From the NCBI RefSeq assembly GCF_000763375.1, contig NZ_JPSY01000001.1, forward strand, positions 2,108,001 through 2,172,000: 64,000 bases of DNA. The letters are read 5' to 3'. The stretch's first letter is position 1. Every line of letters begins with the position of its first letter. Of this stretch, positions 1 to 9,250 are shown piece by piece. Position numbers and translations under genes: made by a program. The notes under the pieces were generated by a model. That model worked only from the letters and a program-made list of their open reading frames with translations, was not told the origin of the DNA and searched no databases. Source of the DNA: Microbacterium profundi (GTDB lineage Bacteria > Actinomycetota > Actinomycetes > Actinomycetales > Microbacteriaceae).

Positions 1-949
1 ATCGGCGGCGTGCGGTGTCCTGTTGCTGCAGCCAGCTCAGGATCGCATGGTTGAGTTCGGCCGGCTTTTCCTGCTGGATCCAATGCCCACACTCGAGAGT
101 GACGACGTCGGCGTTGGGCACAAAGTCTGCAAGCGTCTCAGATTTCCGAATCATGTCTCGGTCACCGTAGATCATGAGGGTCGGCTGATGGACGATCGGG
201 TCCACGTCGGCCAGCAAGTGCCAGTTGCGGTCGAGGTTTCTGTACCAGTTCACACCGCCGGTGAATCCGGAGGCTTCGAACGCGGAGACCAGAACGGCGA
301 GTTCGTCGTCGCTCATCACCGGGTCACCGAGTGGCGTTTCAGCTCGAGCGAGATCGATGAACGCCATACCGGGCTGGGGCTGGCGAGGAGGCTCGTTCTT
401 CCGGTACAGGTTGCGAAGGAACTGGTAGGTGTACTCATCGAAGACGGCGTCGGCGACGCCAGGCTGACGGTTGAAGTGGACGAAGTAGAAGTCGCCGCCG
501 AGCACTGCTTCCATGAGCTCGATCCACGGCGTCTCCCCGCGTTCCTGGTAGGGCAGGCTCAAGTTGATGACCTTGTCCACACGGTCGGGATGCAACAGGG
601 CCAGACCCCAGACGACGTTCGCGCCCCAGTCGTGACCGACGAAGGTGGCGTTGCTGTATCCGTAGTGATCGAGAAGCGCGGCGAGGTCACCTGACAGGTG
701 CTCGATATCGTAGGCCGTCACATCGTCCGGCCGCGAAGAGTTGCCGTAGCCGCGTTGGTTCGGGACGATGACGTGGTACCCCGCGGCGACGAGGGCCGAC
801 ACCTGATGGCGCCATACCGAGGCATGCCCCGGCCACCCGTGGCACAGCACAATGGGGTTTCCGGCGTTGTCTCGTCCTGCCTCGAACACTTCGAGTTCGA
901 TGCCGTTTACGGGGATGAGGGTGGGGTCGGGGAAGGCGGACAGGTTCAC
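1..949 (-). CDS. alpha/beta hydrolase, epoxide hydrolase-like (3' end outside window)
   Basis: The reading frame starts at a GTG (complement of 947-949) with AGGAG five bases upstream and runs leftward off the window without a stop, giving at least 316 residues. Visible hallmarks are the oxyanion region HGWPG near residue 36, the nucleophile elbow GHDWG (Asp nucleophile, as in epoxide hydrolases and haloalkane dehalogenases rather than Ser esterases) and a late Asp/His part with ECGHWIQQEKP. The exact substrate is unknown; epoxide hydrolysis to a diol is the family reaction I favour. It is divergent from the WYL regulator, which may control it. Confidence 0.8.
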   Translation of the reverse strand, partial: MNLSAFPDPTLIPVNGIELEVFEAGRDNAGNPIVLCHGWPGHASVWRHQVSALVAAGYHVIVPNQRGYGNSSRPDDVTAYDIEHLSGDLAALLDHYGYSNATFVGHDWGANVVWGLALLHPDRVDKVINLSLPYQERGETPWIELMEAVLGGDFYFVHFNRQPGVADAVFDEYTYQFLRNLYRKNEPPRQPQPGMAFIDLARAETPLGDPVMSDDELAVLVSAFEASGFTGGVNWYRNLDRNWHLLADVDPIVHQPTLMIYGDRDMIRKSETLADFVPNADVVTLECGHWIQQEKPAELNHAILSWLQQQDTARRR

Positions 950-1057
950 GGATACTCCTATGAGTTGGGTGCCAGATCGCGTTGCGGATCGGCTGCGCTC
1001 AGAACGTACGAGGCATTCTGGACACCGGACGTCCTAGATCCTCGGCAAGCTGAGATC

Positions 1058-2032
1058 ATGCGAACGGATTCCACGGGCAGGGCCTTGCAACTGCTGTCCC
1101 TTCTGCAGACCCATCGCTTCTGGCCCTGTGCAGAACTCGCGGCTCGGCTCGGGGTGACCGAACGAACGGTGCGAAGAGACCTCGACCGCCTTCGCGAGCT
1201 CGGCTACCCGATCGATTCCATCTCGGGAAGGTACGGCGGCTACCGGCTCGCGACCGGAGCGCACGTGCCGCCTCTAATACTCGACGACGAGGAGGCCGTC
1301 GCGGTAGCGATCGGATTGCGTTACGGCGCGGAGGCCGCCGTCAGCGGGATCGAGGAGACGTCGCTCCGCGCGCTGGCAAAGATCGAAGCCCTGCTGCCCC
1401 ACAGACTCCGTCGACGCGTATCCGCGCTGCACTCGAGCGTCGCATCACTGCGGCGAACAGCGAATGACGCGGTCATCCATCCTGAGTCGCTGAGCGTGTT
1501 CGCCGCCGCTTGCCGTGACCATGAGCTCGTGCGATTCGAGTACCGACAAAGCCAGGGCGAGAGCAGTAGGCGGTATGTCGAGCCGCATCAGCTCGTCACA
1601 GCCGGGCGTCGATGGTATCTCGTGGCATGGGACGGAGACCGTCGCGATTGGAGAACATTCCGACTCGACCGGATCCACGAGCCGCGACCGGTCGGCAGTC
1701 ATTTCACGCCTCGCACGATTCCCGGTGGAGACGCGGCCGATTTTGTCGCGAGCTCGATCGGCCGCTCTGCCCGCGATCGCAATGCGACGCTCGCCATTCA
1801 CAAACCGTTCGCAGAGATTGAGGGCGTCCTTCGGTGGACTGACCACACTCTGAGGGAGGAGCACGCAGAACACTGCGTCGTCCAGATCTGCAGCGAAGAT
1901 CTCGGACGACTCGCGATGACGGTCGCCGAGATAGCGCTCACCGCTCCCGTGTCTGTCGTCGAGCCGCCCGAACTCGCGCGCGCCATCGAGCGGCTCGCCA
2001 CTCACCTCACAGACCGCGAGCGCCTCGCATGA
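1058..2032 (+). CDS. HTH/WYL-domain transcriptional regulator (YafY-like)
   Basis: Protein of 324 aa. The N-terminus is a DeoR-like winged helix (LAARLGVTERTVRRDLDRLR, residues about 23-42), followed by a linker and a central WYL domain (VEPHQLVTAGRRWYLVAWD) and a C-terminal WCX-type region. WYL proteins sense small ligands, often nucleotides or single-stranded nucleic acid, and repress or activate neighbours. ATG at 1058 is chosen because upstream in-frame codons run through the divergent intergenic region. It most plausibly regulates the divergent alpha/beta hydrolase; that target is inferred from position only. Confidence 0.82.
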   Translation: MRTDSTGRALQLLSLLQTHRFWPCAELAARLGVTERTVRRDLDRLRELGYPIDSISGRYGGYRLATGAHVPPLILDDEEAVAVAIGLRYGAEAAVSGIEETSLRALAKIEALLPHRLRRRVSALHSSVASLRRTANDAVIHPESLSVFAAACRDHELVRFEYRQSQGESSRRYVEPHQLVTAGRRWYLVAWDGDRRDWRTFRLDRIHEPRPVGSHFTPRTIPGGDAADFVASSIGRSARDRNATLAIHKPFAEIEGVLRWTDHTLREEHAEHCVVQICSEDLGRLAMTVAEIALTAPVSVVEPPELARAIERLATHLTDRERLA

Positions 2033-2245
2033 TTGCTACGGAAGCCGCCCGGCCGCGGACCAGGTAGAGGGTTGGGCGTCATCCTCAGGCTAGGAGGCGA
2101 CGTCGAGCCGAAGCGGTGTCAGGCCGATGAAAGGGCGAACCCGTGTGGCGACAGTTTCCGTACCGTTCTTCTTGCCCCTGTACGATGTGCGCCGCATGCA
2201 GTACGCCGTCATCCCGCGGCGGACATGCGGAATGAGGGAGTGAAG

Positions 2246-2959
2246 ATGGCGAAGATCACCAAGGCCGTGAAGTCGGCGAACGCTGCATTGGATGCCGCGG
2301 CTGAGGCTGCGAAGGACGCCAAGCGGCTGAGCAAGACGCTCCCGAAGAAGGACGCGAAGAAGCTCCGCGCCCTCGCAGACGACGCCAAGGACGTCTCGAA
2401 GGCGAAGAAGAAGAAGGTCGAACGCAGCCCGCGCAAGGTCGAGAAGAAGGCGGTCGCCGCGATCGATCGCATCGAGAAGACCGCCGACAAGATCGAGAGC
2501 AAGCTGGCAGCGAAGGCCGAGGCCGCTAAGAAGCTGCAAGCCGAGGCTGCGAAGAAGGCGGCGAAGGCAAAGAAGGCCGAAAAAACGGAGAAGGCCGAGA
2601 CGGTCGTGAAGCCCGTTTCCAAGCCCGCTGCGGAGAAGCCTGCGACTAAGCCGGCCGCGACAAAGCCTGCTGCGTCAAAGCCCGCTGCGGCAAAGCCTGC
2701 CGCTTCGAAGCCCGCTGCGACCAAGCCTGCCGCGGCGAAGCCTGCGACCAAGCCGGCCGCGACAAAGCCCGCTGCTGCAACCAAGCCCGCCGCCAAGCCT
2801 GCTGCGGCGCGCACCGCGGCACCGAAGGCCACTGCACCCGCAGCATCCGATCTGTCGACGCTCACCGTCGTGCAGCTGCGCGCACGCGCCGCCGCCGAGG
2901 GCCGCACCGGATTCTCCCGGCTCAACAAGGCGCAGCTGATCACCCTTCTGTCGGCTTGA
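2246..2959 (+). CDS. histone H1-like Lys/Ala/Pro repeat protein with C-terminal Rho-N/SAP-like domain
   Basis: Protein of 237 aa. ATG at 2246 has GAGGGAG about six bases upstream and gives the N-terminus MAKITKAVKSANAALDAA. Residues 1-120 are a Lys/Ala-rich helical region, then about 80 residues of irregular KPAA-type repeats (KPAATKPAASKPAAAKPA), then a compact C-terminus LSTLTVVQLRARAAAEGRTG...LNKAQLITLLSA resembling the Rho N-terminal/SAP nucleic-acid-binding helix-extension-helix. The KPAA tail is typical of actinobacterial nucleoid proteins, and DNA compaction or RNA binding is the likely role. Its stop overlaps or abuts the NRPS start, so the two may be co-expressed. Confidence 0.72.
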   Translation: MAKITKAVKSANAALDAAAEAAKDAKRLSKTLPKKDAKKLRALADDAKDVSKAKKKKVERSPRKVEKKAVAAIDRIEKTADKIESKLAAKAEAAKKLQAEAAKKAAKAKKAEKTEKAETVVKPVSKPAAEKPATKPAATKPAASKPAAAKPAASKPAATKPAAAKPATKPAATKPAAATKPAAKPAAARTAAPKATAPAASDLSTLTVVQLRARAAAEGRTGFSRLNKAQLITLLSA

Positions 2960-2967
2960 ACCCGCCG

Positions 2968-5900
2968 ATGCAGGAGTATCTCGACCACTCCGGCGACGCG
3001 ACCGCCTCGCGTACGTTGATCGACATCCTCCGAGCATCCGCCGAGCAGCATCCGCAGGCATCGGCACTGGAAGACGCCGACGGCGCCCTGAGCTACGCCG
3101 AATTGCTGGCGCTCGTCTGGCAGACCGCCGCACGCCTTCGCGAGAACGGCGTGGACAAGGGCGACCGGGTCGGCGTGCGAATGCCGTCTGGCGACCGCGA
3201 GCTCTACATCGCGATCCTCGGGATCATGGCCGCCGGTGCCGCCTACGTGCCCGTCGACGCCGACGACCCTCAGGAGCGGGCGGACCTCGTCTTCGGAGAG
3301 GCCGGCGTCGCCGGCGTGATCACCGGAGCAGGAGTCTACGAACCGCGGGCGTCCGCGGCATCTGAGACGACGAGAGCTCTCTTCGACGGCGACGCGCCTC
3401 ACCCGAGCTCGAGCGCGATCAGCACCGCGCCCATGCCCACGGTCGACGACGACGCCTGGATCATCTTCACGTCCGGCTCGACCGGTGTGCCCAAGGGCGT
3501 CGCCGTCACGCATCGCTCCGCGGCGGCCTTCGTCGACGCAGAGGCGCGCCTCTTCCTGCAGGATGCACCGCTCGGTCCGGGTGACCGGGTGCTCGCGGGC
3601 CTCTCCGTCGCGTTCGACGCGTCGTGCGAGGAGATGTGGCTCGCGTGGCGCTACGGTGCCTGTCTCGTCCCCGCGCCCCGCGCGCTCGTCCGTTCGGGAG
3701 AAGACCTCGGGCCTTGGCTCCTCGGCCACGGGATCACCGTGGTCTCCACTGTTCCGACGCTGGCCGCACTGTGGCCTCAGGACGCCATCGAGAACGTCCG
3801 CCTCCTGATCTTCGGGGGAGAGGCCTGCCCGCCCGAACTCGTCGCTCGCCTCGTCTCCGAGGGCCGCGAGGTGTGGAACACCTATGGTCCGACCGAGGCG
3901 ACGGTCGTGGCATGCGCTGCACTGCTCGACGGCGAAGGTCCCGTGCGCATCGGACTGCCGCTGGACGGATGGAGCCTCGCCGTCGTGGATGCGGACGGCA
4001 ACCGCGTCGCAGACGGCGAGGTCGGCGAGCTGATCATCGGAGGTGTCGGTCTCGCCCGATACCTCGACCCCGCCAAGGACGCCGAGAAGTACGCGCCTAT
4101 GCCGTCGCTCGGCTGGGAGCGCGCCTATCGGTCGGGCGACCTCGTGCGCGCCGATCCCGCAGGTCTGCTGTTCCAGGGCCGTGCCGACGACCAGGTGAAG
4201 GTCGGCGGACGCCGCATCGAACTCGGCGAGGTCGAATCGGCTCTGCAGGCGCTGTCTGCCGTCTCCGCCGCCACCGTGGTCGTGCAGCGCTCGGAAGGCG
4301 GCGTGCCGCTGCTCGTCGGCTACGTCGTCCCCGCCGAGGGCTTCGACCGTCAGACCGCCCGCGCCGAGCTCGCCGAGACGCTGCCGGCGCCGCTGATCCC
4401 GCTGCTCGCAGTGATGGATGACCTCCCGGTGCGCACGTCAGGCAAGGTCGACAAGGCCGCGCTGCCCTGGCCGCTCGAAGACACAACCGGCTCGGACTCC
4501 TCGCTGTCGGGCACCGCGGCGTGGCTCGCCGAGCAGTGGCTGGCCGTGCTCGGCATCCGGCCCGCCGACGAGAAGGCCGATTTCTTCCAGCTCGGCGGCG
4601 GATCACTCGCGGCCGCGCAGCTCGTCTCCCGCATCCGTGTCCGCGCACCCGAGTTCACCATGGCTGACGTCTACGATCTGCCGAAGCTCCGGCAGATGGC
4701 GGATGCCGTCGAAGAGGAGGCCTCCGACGAGGACGAGGTCGCCGCGACCTTCAGCACGGCGCATCCCACGCCGAGGATCATGCAGTGGGTGCAGAGCGTC
4801 GCGGGTGTGCCGCTGTTCATCCTCACCGGCATCCGCTGGACGCTGTGGCTGCTCACCGGCAGCTGGCTCCTGCAGCTCGTGCCGGGATTCGAGTTCCTGC
4901 CGGACGCCCCATGGTGGGTCATCGTCTTCGGTCTGCTGATCTTCGTGATCCCGTTCGGACGGATGGCGGTGTCGGCGGGCCTGTCCAGACTGCTGCTCGC
5001 GGGAGTGCGACCGGGCGACTACCCGCGTGGTGGAGGGGTGCATCTGCGCCTCTGGCTGGCCGAGCAGATCGCCCACCAGATCGATCCGGTGGGCCTTGCC
5101 GGAGCGCCGTGGGTCACCTACTACGCACGCGCTCTCGGTGCCAAGATCGGACCGAACGTCGATCTGCACGCGCTGCCGCCGGTGACGGGCATGCTCGTCG
5201 TCGCCGAGGGCGCGGCGATCGAGCCCGAGGTCGATCTCTCCGGGTACTGGATCGACGGCGACACCGTGCGCATCGGCGGCATCCGCATCGGTGCCGGTGC
5301 CACGATCGGCGCGCGGAGCACCCTTGCCCCCGGTACGAAGATCGGCCGCGATGCCGAGATCGCCCCTGGTTCGGCGGTGTTCGGCCGCGTCAGGGCCGGC
5401 CAGCGATGGGCGGGCTCTCCCGCGGTGCGCGTGGGGGGAACATCCAGCCCGCTGGCGCCGGAGCGTCCGCTCGCTCCGCGCAGATGGCTCTGGGTCTACG
5501 GCCTTTCCTCCGCGGGACTCGCCCTGCTTCCCTTCATCGCCTACGGCGTCGGCGTGCTCGTGATCGCACAGGCGATCCGGGGATCCGAATCCCTTCTCGC
5601 CGCCCTCCCTGTCGTCGCCGCATGGCTGGTTCCTGCGACGCTCGCAGCCGGTCTCACTCTTGCCGCGCTGGTGGTGCTGCTCACCCGGCTGCTGTCGATC
5701 GGTCTGAACGAGGGCATCCACGCCGTCCGCAGCCGCGTCGCATGGCAGGCCTGGTCGACCGAGAGGCTCCTCGACTCCGCCCGCACGATCCTGTTCCCGA
5801 TCTACTCGAGCCTGTTCACGCCGATCTGGCTGAGGATGCTGGGCGCCAAGGTCGGCCGCGAGGTCGAGGCGTCCACGGTGCTGCTGATCCCGTCCATGAC

Positions 5901-6897
5901 GACCATCGACGACGGCGCGTTCCTCGCCGACGACACGATGGTCGCGGCTTACGAGCTCAAGGGCGGATGGATGCGCATCGATCGTGCGCGCATCGGCAAG
6001 CGCGCCTTCCTGGGCAACTCCGGCATGGCCGGTCCCGGTCACCGGGTGCCGCGCGACGGTCTGGTCGCGGTGCTCTCGGTGGCGCCCGAGAAATCCAAGC
6101 CGGGATCATCGTGGCTCGGGTCGCCGGCGATGAGGCTGCGCCGCGTGGTCAACGACGCCGACCTCGAGCGCACGTACCGGCCGCGCGGCGCACTTCGCGT
6201 CGCCCGCGCCCTGTGGGAGCTGTGCCGCATCGTTCCCGTGGTCGTCAGCTGCGCTCTCGGCGTCGCCGTCCTGTTCGCGCTCGCCGCGATGATCGGGACA
6301 TGGGGGCTGGTGGCGACCGTGGTGCTCTCCGGCGCCGCCATCATGCTCGCGGGCCTGCTCGCGGCGTTGATCAGCACGATCGCGAAGTGGGTCATCGTCG
6401 GGCGCATCCGTCCCGGCGAGCACCCGCTCTGGTCGAGTTTCGTCTGGCGCACCGAGGTCTCCGACACCTTCACGGAAATGCTCGCCGCACCCTGGTTCGC
6501 GAATGCGGCAGCGGGCACGCCGATCCTCGCGATGTGGCTGCGTTCACTCGGTGCCAAGGTCGGCCGCGGCGTCTGGACCGACAGCTACTGGCTTCCGGAG
6601 CCCGACCTCGTCACACTCGGCGACGGGGCGACCGTGAACCGGGGATGTGTGGTTCAGACGCATCTGTTCCATGATCGAGTGATGAGCACCGACACAGTGA
6701 CACTCGAAGCGGGTGCGACCCTCGGACCGCACAGCGTGATCCTGCCGGCCGCCTCGATCGGCGCCGACGCGACCGTCGGACCCGCGTCCCTGGTGATGCG
6801 CGGTGAGACGGTTCCGGTCGGCAGCCGCTGGAGCGGGAACCCGATCGGACCGTGGCGAGCGGTCAAGGTCCGCGCGTACCAGGCTGCCGACCTGTGA
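2968..6897 (+). CDS. Pls/PosA-family membrane non-ribosomal peptide synthetase
   Basis: Single-module NRPS of about 1309 aa without condensation or thioesterase domains. Domains in order: adenylation (residues 15-500; TSGSTGVPKG near 168, FDASCEEMW near 215, YGPTEA near 305, SGKVDKAALP), carrier domain with LGGGSLAAAQ (phosphopantetheine Ser near 546), then three repeats of two transmembrane helices plus a left-handed beta-helix domain (TM 611-665, 841-914, 1081-1145; LGAKIG/LGAKVG domains near 721-821, 956-1054, 1192-1297). This is the layout of the epsilon-poly-L-lysine synthetase Pls. The Asp in FDAS fits binding of an alpha-amino group, so the substrate should be an amino acid; the product is not predictable by eye. 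The start is uncertain: ATG 2968, or TTG 2956 overlapping the preceding stop by 4 nt. Confidence 0.88.
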   Translation: MQEYLDHSGDATASRTLIDILRASAEQHPQASALEDADGALSYAELLALVWQTAARLRENGVDKGDRVGVRMPSGDRELYIAILGIMAAGAAYVPVDADDPQERADLVFGEAGVAGVITGAGVYEPRASAASETTRALFDGDAPHPSSSAISTAPMPTVDDDAWIIFTSGSTGVPKGVAVTHRSAAAFVDAEARLFLQDAPLGPGDRVLAGLSVAFDASCEEMWLAWRYGACLVPAPRALVRSGEDLGPWLLGHGITVVSTVPTLAALWPQDAIENVRLLIFGGEACPPELVARLVSEGREVWNTYGPTEATVVACAALLDGEGPVRIGLPLDGWSLAVVDADGNRVADGEVGELIIGGVGLARYLDPAKDAEKYAPMPSLGWERAYRSGDLVRADPAGLLFQGRADDQVKVGGRRIELGEVESALQALSAVSAATVVVQRSEGGVPLLVGYVVPAEGFDRQTARAELAETLPAPLIPLLAVMDDLPVRTSGKVDKAALPWPLEDTTGSDSSLSGTAAWLAEQWLAVLGIRPADEKADFFQLGGGSLAAAQLVSRIRVRAPEFTMADVYDLPKLRQMADAVEEEASDEDEVAATFSTAHPTPRIMQWVQSVAGVPLFILTGIRWTLWLLTGSWLLQLVPGFEFLPDAPWWVIVFGLLIFVIPFGRMAVSAGLSRLLLAGVRPGDYPRGGGVHLRLWLAEQIAHQIDPVGLAGAPWVTYYARALGAKIGPNVDLHALPPVTGMLVVAEGAAIEPEVDLSGYWIDGDTVRIGGIRIGAGATIGARSTLAPGTKIGRDAEIAPGSAVFGRVRAGQRWAGSPAVRVGGTSSPLAPERPLAPRRWLWVYGLSSAGLALLPFIAYGVGVLVIAQAIRGSESLLAALPVVAAWLVPATLAAGLTLAALVVLLTRLLSIGLNEGIHAVRSRVAWQAWSTERLLDSARTILFPIYSSLFTPIWLRMLGAKVGREVEASTVLLIPSMTTIDDGAFLADDTMVAAYELKGGWMRIDRARIGKRAFLGNSGMAGPGHRVPRDGLVAVLSVAPEKSKPGSSWLGSPAMRLRRVVNDADLERTYRPRGALRVARALWELCRIVPVVVSCALGVAVLFALAAMIGTWGLVATVVLSGAAIMLAGLLAALISTIAKWVIVGRIRPGEHPLWSSFVWRTEVSDTFTEMLAAPWFANAAAGTPILAMWLRSLGAKVGRGVWTDSYWLPEPDLVTLGDGATVNRGCVVQTHLFHDRVMSTDTVTLEAGATLGPHSVILPAASIGADATVGPASLVMRGETVPVGSRWSGNPIGPWRAVKVRAYQAADL

Positions 6898-8210
6898 GCG
6901 GCGACCCGTACGTCGCGCAGAGCGGCGACGCGAACATCAGCGTCGACCACTACGAGCTCGAGCTCGACTACAAGGTGACGACCAACCGCCTCAGCGGCAC
7001 AGCGGTCGTGCGCGGGCACGTCCGCGCCGCGACCAGCGCGCTGTCCTTCGATCTCGTCGGGTTGCGCGCCTCTCGTGTGCGGCTCGGTTCCGGCAAGTCT
7101 GTGCCGTTCCGCCAGAGCGATCGGAAGCTCCGGGTCTCCCTCGGCACTCCGCTCGCCGCCGGAGACGCATTCGCGGTGACCATCGCCTATGCGGGTGCTC
7201 CGCGACCGCGCCGGTCCCGGTGGGGGACGATCGGCTGGGAAGAGCTGGAGGACGGCGTGATCATCGCCTCGCAGCCGACGGGGGCGCCGACCTGGTTCCC
7301 GTGCAACGATCTCCCGTCCGACAAGGCGACCTACCGGCTGACGTTCACCACCGATTCCGCGTACACGGTGGTTGCGGGCGGTACCACCTCGCGCTCGACC
7401 CGCGGCGGCAGGACGACGTGGATCTTCGATCGCGACATCCCCACGGCCACATATCTGGCGACCGTGCAGATCGGCCGATACGTCGCCACGCCGCTCGAAT
7501 TCGCGGGTGTCGTGGGGGAACTCCATTACCCGCGGGCGCTGGAGAGCCGGGTCCTGGCGGATTTCGCCGACCTGCCGGAGATGATGAGGGTGTTCGAGGA
7601 GACGTTCGGCGGCTATCCGCTCCCCGACTACCGTGTCGTCGTCACCGAGGACGAACTGGAGATCCCGCTCGAAGCACAGGGTGTCGGCATCTTCGGGGCG
7701 AACCACGCCGACGGCGAAGGCGGTTCGGAGCGACTGGTCGCCCACGAGCTCGCGCACCAGTGGTTCGGCAACAGCGTCGGCCTCGCGCAGTGGCGCGACA
7801 TCTGGCTGAACGAGGGGTTCGCCTGCTACGCGGAGTGGATCTGGTCCGAGCGTTCCGGCGGTGCCAGCACGCACGACGAGGCCGTGGCGCATCACCGGCG
7901 CCTCGCGAGCCTCGACCAGGACATCATCCTCGGCGAGCCCGGTCCCGATCTGATGTTCGACGACCGGATCTACAAGCGCGGCGCGCTCACCCTCCACGCC
8001 GTGCGGCTGACCGTCGGAGACGAGTCGTTCTTCCGGTTGCTGCGCACGTGGGCCGAGCGCTTCCGCTGGACGACCGCGACGACGGGCGACTTCATCGCGC
8101 TTGCGGAGGAGATCACCGGGGCGCCGCTCGCGGAGCTGTTCCATGCGTGGTTGGATGCCGCACCGCTTCCGGCGCTGCCTCGCTCGCAGCAGCGACGACC
8201 GCGACGCTGA
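6894..8210 (+). CDS. M1-family zinc aminopeptidase (candidate poly-amino-acid degrading enzyme)
   Basis: Protein of 438 aa from a GTG that overlaps the NRPS stop (GTGA), so translation is coupled. The N-terminal beta domain of M1 peptidases is followed by the catalytic zinc site HELAH (residues 284-288) and the second Glu in LNEGF 18 residues later (near 307), a complete HExxH-x18-E. The substrate-binding GAMEN motif is replaced by FGANH. There is no signal peptide, so it is probably cytoplasmic. In Streptomyces albulus an epsilon-poly-lysine-degrading zinc aminopeptidase accompanies Pls; that precedent and the overlap suggest a role in product turnover or self-protection. The zinc peptidase assignment is firm and the polymer role is inferred. 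Confidence 0.88.
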   Translation: MSGDPYVAQSGDANISVDHYELELDYKVTTNRLSGTAVVRGHVRAATSALSFDLVGLRASRVRLGSGKSVPFRQSDRKLRVSLGTPLAAGDAFAVTIAYAGAPRPRRSRWGTIGWEELEDGVIIASQPTGAPTWFPCNDLPSDKATYRLTFTTDSAYTVVAGGTTSRSTRGGRTTWIFDRDIPTATYLATVQIGRYVATPLEFAGVVGELHYPRALESRVLADFADLPEMMRVFEETFGGYPLPDYRVVVTEDELEIPLEAQGVGIFGANHADGEGGSERLVAHELAHQWFGNSVGLAQWRDIWLNEGFACYAEWIWSERSGGASTHDEAVAHHRRLASLDQDIILGEPGPDLMFDDRIYKRGALTLHAVRLTVGDESFFRLLRTWAERFRWTTATTGDFIALAEEITGAPLAELFHAWLDAAPLPALPRSQQRRPRR

Positions 8211-8829
8211 CGATGTGATCCGGAGGGCCCGGCGCAGGAGCGACCTCCATGCGCTCGAGCCGACCGGGAACGTGGACGACCCGACCGCCAGGGAGCATCG
8301 GGGAGCGCTCGCCGAATGCGACGTCCGCAGGCGGTACGCGCAGCCCCCGCCCATCTGCCTTGACGGCGGCCTCGATCTCGGTCCACTCGCGCAGCCCTGG
8401 CGGCTCGTGCGGTGCGAACAGGTGCGTGAGTTCGCGCATCGGCGAGTCGACATCCGACGTGCGGCGCTCGATGTCGATGCCGACGGCCGATGCCGCATCC
8501 AGACCCACGGCGGCGGCGACGACCATGTCGCCGGCGTAGCTGAGGCTCACGGCGAACGGCGCTCCCTCGATGCGGGGGCGGCCATGGTCGCCTCCGCATC
8601 GGTCGCACACGCTCTCGATTCGAACGGCCCCGGCCGACGGCCCGTGCACGAGCGCGGAGAGGAGTCGTCGTCCGGTGGCGAATCGGCGCGCCCGCACGGC
8701 ATCCATGCTGTCGTGGCGGATCCTCTGCGACGGCCCCAGCACACGCACGGCGCCGAGAAGGTCGGCGTCGTCCACCGCGGAGGTCCAGGCGATCCGCACC
8801 GGACCCAGAGCGGTCTCCTCGATCTTCAC
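8113..8829 (-). CDS. 4'-phosphopantetheinyl transferase superfamily protein (Sfp-type)
   Basis: Protein of 238 aa, GTG start, with TACGCT six bases upstream, which suggests a leaderless transcript. The two diagnostic motifs are present: GIDIE at residues 117-121 (magnesium and CoA binding) and the W-x3-E-A-x2-K-x2-G pattern in WTEIEAAVKADGRGL (149-163). It transfers phosphopantetheine from CoA to a carrier-protein Ser. Lying directly beside the NRPS gene, it is the obvious activator of that carrier domain. Its last 98 bases overlap the convergent M1 peptidase gene, which is unusually deep. The C-terminus is Pro/Ala/Arg-rich and probably disordered. Confidence 0.85.
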   Translation of the reverse strand: MKIEETALGPVRIAWTSAVDDADLLGAVRVLGPSQRIRHDSMDAVRARRFATGRRLLSALVHGPSAGAVRIESVCDRCGGDHGRPRIEGAPFAVSLSYAGDMVVAAAVGLDAASAVGIDIERRTSDVDSPMRELTHLFAPHEPPGLREWTEIEAAVKADGRGLRVPPADVAFGERSPMLPGGRVVHVPGRLERMEVAPAPGPPDHIVSVAVVAAASEAAPEAVRHPTTHGTAPRAAPR

Positions 8830-8902
8830 GCCTTCAGCGTAGGCCGCCCCGAGCGCCCCGAGTCAGGAATCCACCAGCGGTTAACCCGCCTAGACTGGAC
8901 CT

Positions 8903-9250
8903 GTGGCGAGACTATTGATCGTCGGGGGTTTTCTGGCCCTCGTCTTCTGGGTGTTCAGCATCGTCGATTGCGCAGTGCAGCCGGCGACGCGGCACCGTGG
9001 CGCGTCGAAGGCCGCCTGGATCGCCATCGTGGTGCTCATCCCCGTGCTCGGCGGAATCCTCTGGTTCGCCCTCGGGCGTCGGCGCCGCCGCGACCAGGAG
9101 AGCATTCACCAGACCGCGCCGGACGATGACCCGGAGTTCCTGCGCAGCCTCGGCAAGACAGAGCAGGACGAGCGCATCCGCCGCCTCGAAGAGGAACTCG
9201 CCCGCCTGGACGACGAGACAGACCCTCCGGCGGCTGAGCCGCGATCGTGA
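8903..9250 (+). CDS. PLDc_N domain small membrane protein
   Basis: Protein of 115 aa from a leaderless-type GTG (TAGACT, then six bases). Two hydrophobic helices (residues 3-23 and 38-57) with the D-x-A-x-Q and Arg-rich end typical of the phospholipase D N-terminal domain (FSIVDCAVQP, PVLGGILWFALGRRRRR) are followed by a charged coiled tail (EQDERIRRLEEELARLDDE). No phospholipase catalytic domain follows. It overlaps menD by GTGA and is conserved next to menaquinone genes in some actinobacteria, but its function is unknown. Confidence 0.75.
   Translation: MARLLIVGGFLALVFWVFSIVDCAVQPATRHRGASKAAWIAIVVLIPVLGGILWFALGRRRRRDQESIHQTAPDDDPEFLRSLGKTEQDERIRRLEEELARLDDETDPPAAEPRS

Noticed and set aside
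2209-3729. 506-residue minus-strand frame across the H1-like gene and the NRPS start
   Set aside because: It mirrors the KPAA repeats as AAGFVAAGL runs, which is a reading of the complement of a repeat and not a membrane protein.
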